Shown here one piece after another: positions 49,231 to 57,732 of a stretch of DNA of 64,000 nt. Origin of the DNA: JAIBCC01 sp963763855 (GTDB lineage Bacteria > Acidobacteriota > Blastocatellia > Pyrinomonadales > Pyrinomonadaceae); contig CAVXPU010000005.1 in NCBI GenBank assembly GCA_963763855.1, positions 1-64,000 on the forward strand, in the 5' to 3' direction. The notes under the pieces are model-generated. The model had not been told where the DNA came from. It did not search any database and saw only the letters and a program-made list of their open reading frames with translations. The position numbers and the translations under genes were made by a program. Each line of letters starts with the position of its first letter. Position 1 is the stretch's first letter.

Positions 49231-50626
49231 ATGTTTGAAATAAATAGAATAATTGATACGGATTCGTATAAAGCGAGTCATTTTCTGCAATACCCGCCGA
49301 ATACGACGCTCGTGCATTCGTATCTGGAAAGTCGCGGGTCGGAGCGGAATTACAGCGAAACCGTCTTTTTTGGTCTGCAATATCTTTTGAAAAGGTATTT
49401 TACCGAACGATTTACAAAAGAAGATGTTATCGAAGCAAACGAAGTGATCACGGCACACGGCGAGCCTTTTAATTTACAAGGTTGGCTGAGATTAATCGAG
49501 AAACACAAAGGAAAACTTCCGCTTCGTGTTCGTGCGGTGGCAGAGGGTTCGATCGTTCCGACTCGAAATGTTTTAATGACTGTCGAAAATACGGATGACG
49601 AGTTTTTCTGGCTGACGGGCTGGTTTGAATCGCAATTTATGCGGATTTGGTATCCGATCACGGTCGCCACGCAAAGCTATTACATCAAACGCGACGTTTA
49701 TCAATTTTTGCAAGAAACGGCAGATGACGCAGATGCAGAAATCGGTTTCAAAGTTCACGATTTCGGCTCTCGCGGAGTTTCTTCGCAAGAAACGGCGGCA
49801 ATCGGCGGAGCGGCTCATCTCGTTAATTTTTTCGGTTCGGATACGATGGCTTCTTTGCTCATTCACCGCAAATTTTACAACTGCGAAATGGCAGGTTTTT
49901 CGATTCCGGCGGCGGAACATTCAACGATTACATCTTGGGGACGCGAAAACGAAATTGAAGCATATCGCAATATTTTGAAACATTTCGCCAAGCCAAACTG
50001 CTTTGGTTGCAGTAGTTTCCGATTCTTGGAACATTTACGAAGCGGTCGAAAAAATTTGGGGCGAGCAGTTGAAACAAGAAGTTATTGATTCAGGTGCAAC
50101 AATCGTAATTCGTCCCGATTCGGGCGATCCGGTTGAAGTTGTCGGGAAAGTTGCCGAGATTTTGGCTAGTAAATTCGGTGTTGAAATCAATTCAAAAGGC
50201 TACAAAGTTTTGAAAAACGTTCGCATAATTCAAGGCGATGGAGTAAATCCGGTTTCGATTCATAATATTTGCCAATCGCTAAAAGACAAAGGTTTTTCAA
50301 CGTCGAATATTGCCTTTGGAATCGGCGGTGCTTTGCTGCAAAAAATTGACCGCGACACGATGAAATTTGCTTATAAATGTTCAGCAATTGTCCGCGATGG
50401 CAAACTGGTTGACGTTTATAAAGAACCGATTACCGATAGCGGAAAGTCGTCTAAAAAAGGTCGGCTCGATTTAATAAAAGACGAAAACGGCGATTACAAA
50501 ACCATTGTTTTACCTGATATTAAAACTGTTTCCGCCGAAAATTCGCAACTGACAACTGTTTTCGAAAACGGCGAAGTATTGGTTGATGATAATCTGGAAT
50601 CAATTCGCAAACGGGCAAAAATTTAG
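49231..50626 (+). CDS. nadV: Nicotinamide phosphoribosyltransferase NadV (frameshifted)
   Basis: About 464 residues across two frames. Frame 1 (49231 on) has 'RIIDTDSYKASHFLQYPPNT', 'VHDFGSRGVSSQETAAIGGAAHLVNFFGSDT' and 'SIPAAEHSTITSW'. Frame 2 (to 50626) has 'MVAVVSDSWNIYEAVEKIWG', 'VIRPDSGDPVEVV', 'RIIQGDGVN' and 'AFGIGGALLQ'. These are Nampt/NadV active-site motifs in order. A single-base change at about 49996-50001 ('KPN' then 'ALVAVVSD') joins them. The enzyme makes NMN from nicotinamide and PRPP, which the NadM-Nudix protein upstream then adenylylates. GGAG ribosome site; its stop overlaps the deoB stop. Confidence 0.9.
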
Positions 50627-51798
50627 GCGATTTCGCTCAAAAAGCTAACGCCGTCTTGCAATTGTAAGCCAAAATTCTCGGCAATTGTTTGTCCGATATC
50701 GGATAAACTTTGCCGGGTTTTTAAGTTTACGCCGTGTTTCGCGGATTTTCCATAAACGAGCAGCGGCACGTATTCACGGGTGTGATCGGAGCCTTCTTTG
50801 GTAGGATCATTGCCGTGATCGGCGGTTAGAATTAATAAATCATCATCTTTCAAGGCGTCGAAAATTTGCGGAAGTTGAGCGTCAAAAACTTCCAAGGCTT
50901 TGGCGTATCCTTCTACATCACGCCGATGTCCGTAAAGCATATCAAAATCGACCAAATTTGAGAAAATAAGTCCTTTCGTGTCTTCGTCAAGTGCTTTGAT
51001 TGTAACATTTACAATCTGTTCATTGTTTTTGGCTGGCAAATCCTGAGTAACACCAATCGAATCGTAAATCGAGGCGATCTTGCCGATGCAAACAACGTCT
51101 AAACCTTTATCTTTTAGGAGCGGCAAGAGATTATCGGTCGGCGGCGGAACGGCGTAATCGTGTCGATTTTCGGTTCGTTTGAATGTATCGGCAGTTTCGC
51201 CAACAAAAGGACGGGCGATAACGCGACCAACTTTGTCTTCGCCATCGAGAATTTTTCGGGCAATTTCACATATTTCATATTGCCTTTCAATCGGGATAAC
51301 TTCTTCGTGTGCAGCAATTTGGAAAACGGAATCAGCCGAAGTATAAACAATCGGTTTGCCGGTCTTTATATGCTCTTCCCCAAATTCTTTGATGATTTCC
51401 GTACCCGAAGCCGGAATATTCGCCAAAACTCCGGGAACTTTTGCTTTTTCTGTAAATTCAGCGATTATTCGCTGTGGAAAACCCTGTGGAAAAGTAGGAA
51501 AAGCCTTCTTCAAAATGATGCCCGCCATTTCCCAATGTCCTGTGGTTGTGTCTTTTCCATTGGATTTCAGAGTACATTTACCGTAATTGCCGTTAAGATT
51601 TTCGCTCGCCGGTAAATCTTGCAGAGGTTTGATATTTCCTAAGCCAAGCCGTTGCAAGTTAGGCAGATTTACTTTTCGTGACGCCAAAATATGTCCGAGA
51701 GTGTCGCTTCCGGCATCGCCCCAATTCGCCGCGTCCGGCATTTCACCGATTCCGGCTGAATCTAAAACGATCAAACAAACGCGTTTAAATTTTCCCAT
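50623..51798 (-). CDS. deoB: Phosphopentomutase
   Basis: 391 residues of the alkaline-phosphatase superfamily. 'CLIVLDSAGIGEMPDAANWGDAGSDTLGHI' holds the first metal Asp residues, 'SNGKDTTTGHWEMAG' the phosphorylated Thr, and 'LVDFDMLYGHRRDVEGYAKAL' and 'LILTADHGNDPTKEGSDHTRE' the remaining metal ligands. It interconverts ribose-1- and ribose-5-phosphate in nucleoside salvage. It converges tail-to-tail with nadV (4-bp overlap). Strong palindromes lie just before its start. Confidence 0.95.
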   Translation of the reverse strand: MGKFKRVCLIVLDSAGIGEMPDAANWGDAGSDTLGHILASRKVNLPNLQRLGLGNIKPLQDLPASENLNGNYGKCTLKSNGKDTTTGHWEMAGIILKKAFPTFPQGFPQRIIAEFTEKAKVPGVLANIPASGTEIIKEFGEEHIKTGKPIVYTSADSVFQIAAHEEVIPIERQYEICEIARKILDGEDKVGRVIARPFVGETADTFKRTENRHDYAVPPPTDNLLPLLKDKGLDVVCIGKIASIYDSIGVTQDLPAKNNEQIVNVTIKALDEDTKGLIFSNLVDFDMLYGHRRDVEGYAKALEVFDAQLPQIFDALKDDDLLILTADHGNDPTKEGSDHTREYVPLLVYGKSAKHGVNLKTRQSLSDIGQTIAENFGLQLQDGVSFLSEIA

Positions 51799-51817
51799 AA
51801 AAGTATCTTACCAGAAG

Positions 51818-51945
51818 GGAACGCCACGCTTCCAGCTGGCATTGAGCGTGCAACAAGAACAATTTGTTCTGAAGCAGAGCCTAATTGTTCTTCAGCACTT
51901 TTACATCGTTAGCACGATGTTTGCCAGCTGGAAGCGTGGCGTTCC
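51818..51945. repeat. Cruciform-type element with 24-bp perfect arms
   Basis: Arms 51818-51841 and 51922-51945 (GGAACGCCACGCTTCC... and complement) are perfectly complementary over 24 bp. Between them are ACATCGT-TAGC-ACGATGT (51903-51920) and AGAACAATTTGTTCT (51856-51870), so the element folds as a stem with internal hairpins. It occupies most of the gap between deoB and ribE. Confidence 0.82.
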
Positions 51946-52000
51946 GTTGGGTGATTTTGGTTTGTGGGGTTTTTTGTTATGCTTTTAGAAAGGAGAATTT

Positions 52001-52648
52001 GTGTTTACAGGAATCATTGAAGAACTTGGAAGAATATCTTCATTCAGCAAAAATGCGAGTGGTGCAAAGATAAAAATTTCGGCAAAAATCGTGACGGATA
52101 AGACTAACGAAGGCGATTCGATTGCGGTAAACGGAGTTTGCTTAACGGCTCTCGAAATCACTGCAAAATCTTTTTCCGCAGATGTTTCCGAGGAAACCTT
52201 AAATCGCTCAACAATTGGCAAGCTCTCAGTGAGTTCTCCCGTGAATTTAGAGCGAGCGGTTACGCCTTCTACACGTTTGGGCGGACATATTGTGCAGGGT
52301 CATGTGGATTCACGCGGAAAATTTCTATCAGCAACGCAAAGTGGCGATTTTTGGACGGTGCGAGTTTCGTATCCAAAAGAGATCGGGCAATATTTGGTTT
52401 ACAAAGGCTCAGTTTCGGTTGAAGGAATTTCGCTGACGATCGCGAGTTTGACCGACAATTATTTTGAAATTGCCGTAATTCCAAAAACGTGGACGATGAC
52501 AAATTTATCAACTCTGAAAAGCGGCGATGAAGTAAATCTTGAAGCAGATGTGATAGCGAAATACGTTGAGCGGATTATGCTTTACGGGAAAAAAGAGAGT
52601 GGAATCACGATGGAAAAACTCGCGGAATTGGGTTATTCAAAAAAGTAA
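52001..52648 (+). CDS. ribE: Riboflavin synthase, alpha chain
   Basis: 215 residues starting with GTG (GAAAGGAG ribosome site upstream). It is a duplicated lumazine-binding barrel: 'MFTGIIEELGRISSF' with 'EGDSIAVNGVCLTAL' in the first half and 'LGGHIVQGHVDSRGKFL' with 'VSVEGISLTIASL' in the second. It dismutates two 6,7-dimethyl-8-ribityllumazines to riboflavin. It stands alone here, without ribBA or ribH. Confidence 0.93.
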   Translation: MFTGIIEELGRISSFSKNASGAKIKISAKIVTDKTNEGDSIAVNGVCLTALEITAKSFSADVSEETLNRSTIGKLSVSSPVNLERAVTPSTRLGGHIVQGHVDSRGKFLSATQSGDFWTVRVSYPKEIGQYLVYKGSVSVEGISLTIASLTDNYFEIAVIPKTWTMTNLSTLKSGDEVNLEADVIAKYVERIMLYGKKESGITMEKLAELGYSKK

Positions 52649-52649
52649 C

Positions 52650-52710
52650 GCGGGCATCTTGCCTGCACTTTCAAACTTCATTTCAAAAAAAGTGGCGGCA
52701 AGATGCCGCC
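52650..52710. repeat. REP-like inverted repeat
   Basis: GCGGGCATCTTGCCTGCACT (52650 on) pairs imperfectly with AAAGTGGCGGCAAGATGCCG (52689 on). It lies between ribE and the convergent M28 peptidase and could end both transcripts. Confidence 0.7.
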
Positions 52711-52734
52711 ACCACAGCAGGCTAGAAGCATGCG

Positions 52735-54381
52735 TTACATTTTTTTGCGTGGAATCTTCTCATCCATCATCGCAGTTTGATAAACAAAAGCAGCCATAAC
52801 AATCGAGGCTTGTTTCATATCATCGGCTTGAATACGGTCGTAAACATCCTGATTTGAGTGATGAGTCCGTGTATCGTATTCAATCTCGTCCTGAATGAAT
52901 TGAAAGCCGGGAAGTCCGATTCCATCAAACGCTAAATGGTCTGTTCCGCCCGTATTTGCAATGGTCAAAGTTTTTGCTCCCATCTCATGAAAAGGCATCA
53001 GCCATTCTTTGAAAATTGGTGCAACTCCGCTGTTTCCTTGCATATAAACGCCGCGAATTTTCCCAGTTCCATTATCTAAATTGTAATAAGCAGAAAGTTT
53101 TTCGTAATTTGCACCTTTTACCAATTCAGGTTTTGGTGCATTTGGATCTTGCGGACCGAACATATTTTGAGCATTTTTCATTTCGCCGAAATGCTGCTTA
53201 ACATAAGCACGCGAACCGAAAAGTCCTTGCTCTTCACCCGACCAAAGTCCCACACGAATTGTCCGACGAGGTTTCAAACCCAACGCTTGTAATATGCGAA
53301 CTGCTTCCATTGCAACAGATACGCCAGCTGCATTGTCGGTCGCACCCGTTCCTGCGTGCCACGAATCGATGTGTCCGCCGAGCATCACGATTTCATCTTT
53401 CAACTTCGGATCGGTACCCGGAATTTCAGCAACCGTGTTGTAAGACATCATATCTTTGTCGTTATATTCCGCTTGAATATTGACAGCCATTTTCAAGTTC
53501 GCACCCTGCTTGATCATTCTAATCATTCGATTGTAATGCTCGCTGGCAACCGTAACTTGCGGCAGGATTTTTCCATCTGCATCCTTTGATTGCGGTGCAA
53601 GCCGCGTTGGACGATCTTGAGGACTTGTCGGAACAGGTTGAACAACCGTCGCACCTTGGACAAAAATAGTGCCGCCGCTTCCTTCACGACTATTATCGAT
53701 GACAACTGCAACGCCTTCATTTAATAAAAAAGCGGCACGTTTTGAGGAAACTTGCTGTTGCTGCATAAAACGTTGGCGTTGTTCGTCAGTCATTTGGGCT
53801 CTCTGCTGCGGAGGTTGCGGAGTTTCCATCTTGGTTAGTTCCTCATCAGAATAGCGAACTCCCATCCCCTTAAAATCAGCCGGAGTATCGCGAATATCAG
53901 ATACCAAAACGATCTTATCTTTCAACTTTCCTTTGTATTTATCGAAATCTGCCTCAGTTTTCACTTCAAAAAACACTACATCGGATGTAACCGTTCCTTT
54001 TGTAGATGGCGACCAGGCTTTTGGATATGCGATCAGCGGAATATTATATGGCGAGGTAATTTCGGCACTAAAATTATTAAGCGTCCAGCCGCGTCCGAAA
54101 GGTCCCCAAGCTTCGAGTTGAGCATTTTGCAATCCCCATTTCGCCATGGTGTCGCGTGTCCATTCGTTGGCTCTTTTCAAGCCCGGCGAACCGGTTAATC
54201 TAGCTCCGATCACATCGGTTAAATAAGACATATGATTCATTACTTGCGAACGATTCATGCCTTCATCTTTAATTTTATCGATAGTTTCTTTCGGGGCGGT
54301 ATAGATCGTTTGCCCAAAAGCAACACTCGGAATTAGTAGGGCTGATAGTAGGAAAACTACCATCAATTTGCGTTGTAGCAT
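52735..54381 (-). CDS. Secreted M28-family zinc peptidase
   Basis: 548 residues. The signal peptide ends near 'SVAFGQT'. A PA-domain insertion spans about 120-290 ('DKIVLVSDIRDTPADFKG'). The M28 catalytic domain has 'EIVMLGGHIDSWHAGTGATDNAAGVSVAMEAVRIL' (zinc His and bridging Asp), 'VGLWSGEEQGLFGSRAYV' (general-base Glu, zinc Glu) and 'GTDHLAFDGIGLPGFQFI'. It resembles carboxypeptidase Q-like aminopeptidases that clear peptides in the periplasm or outside the cell. Good AGGAG ribosome site. Confidence 0.9.
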   Translation of the reverse strand: MLQRKLMVVFLLSALLIPSVAFGQTIYTAPKETIDKIKDEGMNRSQVMNHMSYLTDVIGARLTGSPGLKRANEWTRDTMAKWGLQNAQLEAWGPFGRGWTLNNFSAEITSPYNIPLIAYPKAWSPSTKGTVTSDVVFFEVKTEADFDKYKGKLKDKIVLVSDIRDTPADFKGMGVRYSDEELTKMETPQPPQQRAQMTDEQRQRFMQQQQVSSKRAAFLLNEGVAVVIDNSREGSGGTIFVQGATVVQPVPTSPQDRPTRLAPQSKDADGKILPQVTVASEHYNRMIRMIKQGANLKMAVNIQAEYNDKDMMSYNTVAEIPGTDPKLKDEIVMLGGHIDSWHAGTGATDNAAGVSVAMEAVRILQALGLKPRRTIRVGLWSGEEQGLFGSRAYVKQHFGEMKNAQNMFGPQDPNAPKPELVKGANYEKLSAYYNLDNGTGKIRGVYMQGNSGVAPIFKEWLMPFHEMGAKTLTIANTGGTDHLAFDGIGLPGFQFIQDEIEYDTRTHHSNQDVYDRIQADDMKQASIVMAAFVYQTAMMDEKIPRKKM

Positions 54382-54455
54382 CTTTTTCTCCTGAATTTTA
54401 TAAATTGTTTTGAATATTTACTTAATTGATAGACGTAGTTTTACTCGAAAAAGTT

Positions 54456-55037
54456 TCAAAGCGTCTTCCAAGTCAGAGTATAAGCTGGCGGAATATTTTT
54501 TAGGACGAGATCGCTTCGTTCAACCTTTCCATATCTCAAATTTAATTCTTTGCGAAATTTAACGGCAGGCGGCAGATGATATCCGTGAGCGTATTGGAAT
54601 GTGCGAAAGAGGCAGCCTTTTTGCATCAATTTATCAACCTCATCGAGAATCCCTTTCGAAATTTCAGGCGGTAAAACGACAAAAGGCAATCCGGAAATTA
54701 CATAGCTGACTTTGCCAAGATTCTTCTCTTTCAGGATTTCTTCCGTTTTGCAGGCATCTTCGCAGACAAAATCAAGCTTTGGAATATCTCTTTTGAGCAT
54801 TTCCACAAAATCTTTGTCGATTTCAATCCCTAAAAACGAATTGCGATTTGGGATTAAGTCTTGTAAATACTTTGTTATTGCTCCGGTTCCACAACCAATT
54901 TCCAAAACAACATTATTTTCATCAGCTTCAACACCTGCGATCATCTTGAGGGCAAGATCTTGCGAACTCGGCGAAATCGCACCTACCTTTAGTGGGTTTT
55001 TGAAGAATCCTTGCAAAAACTGAAAATGTTGTTTCAT
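54456..55037 (-). CDS. SAM methyltransferase of the PmtA-like (phospholipid) type
   Basis: 193 residues. 'FFKNPLKVGAISPSSQDLALKMI' is the hallmark N-terminus of PmtA-like phospholipid N-methyltransferases. Then come motif I 'VVLEIGCGTGAITKYL', 'FLGIEIDKDFVEML' and motif IV 'YVISGLPFVVLPPE'. It could methylate phosphatidylethanolamine; the same fold is found in rRNA dimethylases, so the substrate is uncertain. It begins 37 bp after the topA stop, in the same direction. Confidence 0.78.
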   Translation of the reverse strand: MKQHFQFLQGFFKNPLKVGAISPSSQDLALKMIAGVEADENNVVLEIGCGTGAITKYLQDLIPNRNSFLGIEIDKDFVEMLKRDIPKLDFVCEDACKTEEILKEKNLGKVSYVISGLPFVVLPPEISKGILDEVDKLMQKGCLFRTFQYAHGYHLPPAVKFRKELNLRYGKVERSDLVLKNIPPAYTLTWKTL

Positions 55038-55074
55038 AAAAAGGGGTTTATTCTAGCAGCCTTTACAACGAACT

Positions 55075-57597
55075 CTATTTTTGTAAAGTTTCAGCTTTTT
55101 CTGTTTCGCCCTCTACAATTGCCTCATCAAGACTTATCTTGTAGTCGCAAGTCTCAACATTGCAATATTTAATCGTTCCGTCCTTTTTCGTAGTCTTGGT
55201 AAAAAGCATCGTTGCCGAACAAGTTGGGCAAGCTTCAATAAGTGGCTTATCCCAATAAACCTCATCGCATTTTGGGTAATTTGTACAGCCGTAAAAAGCC
55301 TTTCCGCGTTTGGATTTTTTGACCGCGATATCGCCTTTTCCACATTTTGGGCATTTGATTCCGAGCGTATCGCGTTTGATATATTTACATTTCGGATAAT
55401 CCGAGCAAGCCGTAAATTCGCCAAAACGCCCTTGTCTGATCGCTAAATTCTTTCCACAATCAGGGCATTTTTCATCGATTTCAACTGGCGGCATTACTGT
55501 TTTGACTTCGCCCGATTTCGCAATTTTTCGAATAGTTTTGCATTCCGGATAGCCCGTGCAGCCATAAAAAGATCCGAACCTGCCTTTTTTGAGAGCCATC
55601 GCCTTGCCACAATTTTCGCACGGCTCAATTTTTTCTTCAGCAACAATTTCTCCGTTTTCACCAACCTTTGCCGCATCCGATTTCTTGGTAACTTCTCTTG
55701 TCGTTTGGCATTCGGGATAGGTTGCACAAGCTAAAAATTGTCCAAATCGTCCAAATTTGATAACCATTCCGGCACCGCATTTTTCACAAATTTCGTCGGT
55801 AGGAATCGCCTGTTTTTTGATGTTTTTAATATTTTCAGTGGCGGTTGCTACCTCGGCAGAAAACTTACCGTAAAAAGTCTGTAAGGCGTCACGCCAATTA
55901 AGATTTCCTTCCTCGATTTCGTCTAATTGCTCTTCCATTTTCGCTGTATAAGCGGGATTAAACAATTCCTCGAAATTCTGCACAAGCATATCATTAACTG
56001 TTGTACCCAAAGGGCTTGGATAAAAACGACCTTCGAGTTTATCAACGTAATCGCGATCTTGAATCGTGGTCATAATCGCGGCGTAAGTTGACGGGCGACC
56101 GATACCTTGTTCTTCCAGTGCTTTTACCAAAGTTGCTTCGGTAAAACGTGGCGGCGGCTCGGTGGAATGCTGCTCTGGTGTAATGCTGTTGAGCTTAAGA
56201 TTCTCGCCTTTTTCAACCTTTGGCAAAGTTTTATCTTCATCATCGTCATCTTCAGCTTTTTCGTCTTTGCCTTCCTGATAAACCTTCAAAAAGCCATCAA
56301 ATTTCTGTACGGAACCCGTTGCACGAAACATAAAACGCCCCGCTTTGATGTCAATCGTGGTCTGATCGAAGATCGCGGGCATCATTTGCGAAGCTACGAA
56401 ACGTTTCCAAATTAATGTGTAAAGCTTTAATTCATCAGCATTTAGAAATGCTTTCAAAGATTCCGGCGTACGATTTACATCAGTCGGACGAATCGCTTCG
56501 TGGGCGTCTTGAGCATCTTTTTTGCCTTTGTAGTGAATTGCCTTTTCCGGTAAATAATTTGCACCGTAGCTGCCGCCGATAAATTCGCGGACTTCATTCA
56601 ATGCCGTTTCCGAAACGCGAATCGAATCCGAACGCATATAAGTAATCAAGCCAACCGCACCTTCCGAGCCGACGTCAACGCCTTCGTAAAGTTTTTGAGC
56701 AATTTGCATCGTTCGCTTGACGTTAAAGCTAAGTTTTCTCGATGCTTCCTGTTGTAACTTTGAAGTAATAAATGGCGGAACGGGATTTCTTTTCCTTTCT
56801 TTAGTAGCAACCGAATCGACAATAAACGCTTCTTTTTCGGCTTCTTCAACGATCGATTTAGCCGAAGTTTCGTCTTTCAGGTGCGTTTCGCTCTTTTTGA
56901 TGTCTTCGCCAAAGCCTGCCGTTTTGAGAGTTAGATCTCCAATCTTATAAAGTCTCGCGTCAAAAGCAGGCGGCAATTTTGCCGATAAATTGGCGTGAAT
57001 TGTCCAATATTCAGTTTTTACAAAAGCTTCAATCTCACGCTCGCGTTCTACCACCATCCGCACGGCAACAGTTTGCACGCGACCCGCCGAAAGCTTTCCG
57101 CCAATCGTTTTCCAAAGTATCGGCGAAACCTTGTAACCTACCAATCTATCCAAAATCCGCCGCGTTTGCTGAGAATCCACCAAATCCTGATCGATTTGTT
57201 TTGGGTGATTAAAAGCTTCTTTGATGGCGTTTTTCGTAATTTCATTAAACATTACCCGAAAAACCGGTTTTGCTGGTTTTTTTGGAACAATTTCTTCGGC
57301 AAGATGCTGGCAAATCGCTTCACCTTCACGATCAGGGTCAGCCGCGAGATAAATTGTGTCCGCTGCTTTTGCCGCTTTCTTTAATTCTGAAACCGTTCTT
57401 TTGTTATTCCGTTTTTTTGTGTCGGGAATAACTTCATAAGTAGGCTCAAAACCGTTTTGCACATCAACTCCTAAGTCCTTTGACGGCAAGTCTTTAATAT
57501 GTCCAATCGAGGCGAGAACAAGGTAATCGCTTCCAAGGTATTTATTGATTGTTTTCGCCTTTGCCGGCGACTCTACGATAACAAGATTTTTGCTCAT
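55075..57597 (-). CDS. topA: DNA topoisomerase I
   Basis: 840 residues of the type IA enzyme. The Toprim domain has 'LVIVESPAKAKTINKYLG' and 'LAADPDREGEAIC' (acidic triad). The active-site Tyr is in 'VGLITYMRSDSIRVS'. 'GIGRPSTYAAIMTTIQDRDYV' is the typical central motif. Five C-terminal zinc fingers follow (four of the form CxxCG..GRFG..CxxYPxC, one diverged, 'CPTCSATM...CNVETC'). It relaxes negative supercoils. A hairpin lies in the short leader just upstream. Confidence 0.96.
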   Translation of the reverse strand: MSKNLVIVESPAKAKTINKYLGSDYLVLASIGHIKDLPSKDLGVDVQNGFEPTYEVIPDTKKRNNKRTVSELKKAAKAADTIYLAADPDREGEAICQHLAEEIVPKKPAKPVFRVMFNEITKNAIKEAFNHPKQIDQDLVDSQQTRRILDRLVGYKVSPILWKTIGGKLSAGRVQTVAVRMVVEREREIEAFVKTEYWTIHANLSAKLPPAFDARLYKIGDLTLKTAGFGEDIKKSETHLKDETSAKSIVEEAEKEAFIVDSVATKERKRNPVPPFITSKLQQEASRKLSFNVKRTMQIAQKLYEGVDVGSEGAVGLITYMRSDSIRVSETALNEVREFIGGSYGANYLPEKAIHYKGKKDAQDAHEAIRPTDVNRTPESLKAFLNADELKLYTLIWKRFVASQMMPAIFDQTTIDIKAGRFMFRATGSVQKFDGFLKVYQEGKDEKAEDDDDEDKTLPKVEKGENLKLNSITPEQHSTEPPPRFTEATLVKALEEQGIGRPSTYAAIMTTIQDRDYVDKLEGRFYPSPLGTTVNDMLVQNFEELFNPAYTAKMEEQLDEIEEGNLNWRDALQTFYGKFSAEVATATENIKNIKKQAIPTDEICEKCGAGMVIKFGRFGQFLACATYPECQTTREVTKKSDAAKVGENGEIVAEEKIEPCENCGKAMALKKGRFGSFYGCTGYPECKTIRKIAKSGEVKTVMPPVEIDEKCPDCGKNLAIRQGRFGEFTACSDYPKCKYIKRDTLGIKCPKCGKGDIAVKKSKRGKAFYGCTNYPKCDEVYWDKPLIEACPTCSATMLFTKTTKKDGTIKYCNVETCDYKISLDEAIVEGETEKAETLQK

Positions 57598-57610
57598 TTT
57601 TGAAAAAAAT

Positions 57611-57638
57611 ATGTCAGAACATAAAAAACGTCTGACAT
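57611..57638 (-). promoter_or_regulatory. Leader hairpin upstream of topA
   Basis: ATGTCAGA and TCTGACAT are perfectly complementary 8-mers separated by 12 bases, centred about 28 bp before the topA start. Possible operator or 5' mRNA hairpin; no regulator can be named. Confidence 0.4.
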
Positions 57639-57678
57639 TTGACTTCTATCACTTAAAATTGTTGTATGTCAATTCTGA

Positions 57679-57716
57679 AAGAGAGTTTCCTGATTTTTCA
57701 CATTGAAAACTCTCTT
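57679..57716 (-). terminator. Probable terminator hairpin after the secreted nuclease
   Basis: AAGAGAGTTT pairs with AAACTCTCTT 17 bp past the stop of the nuclease gene. There is no strong T run on the minus strand, so confidence is low. Confidence 0.4.
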
Positions 57717-57732
57717 ATCGGAAGGTCTGTAT

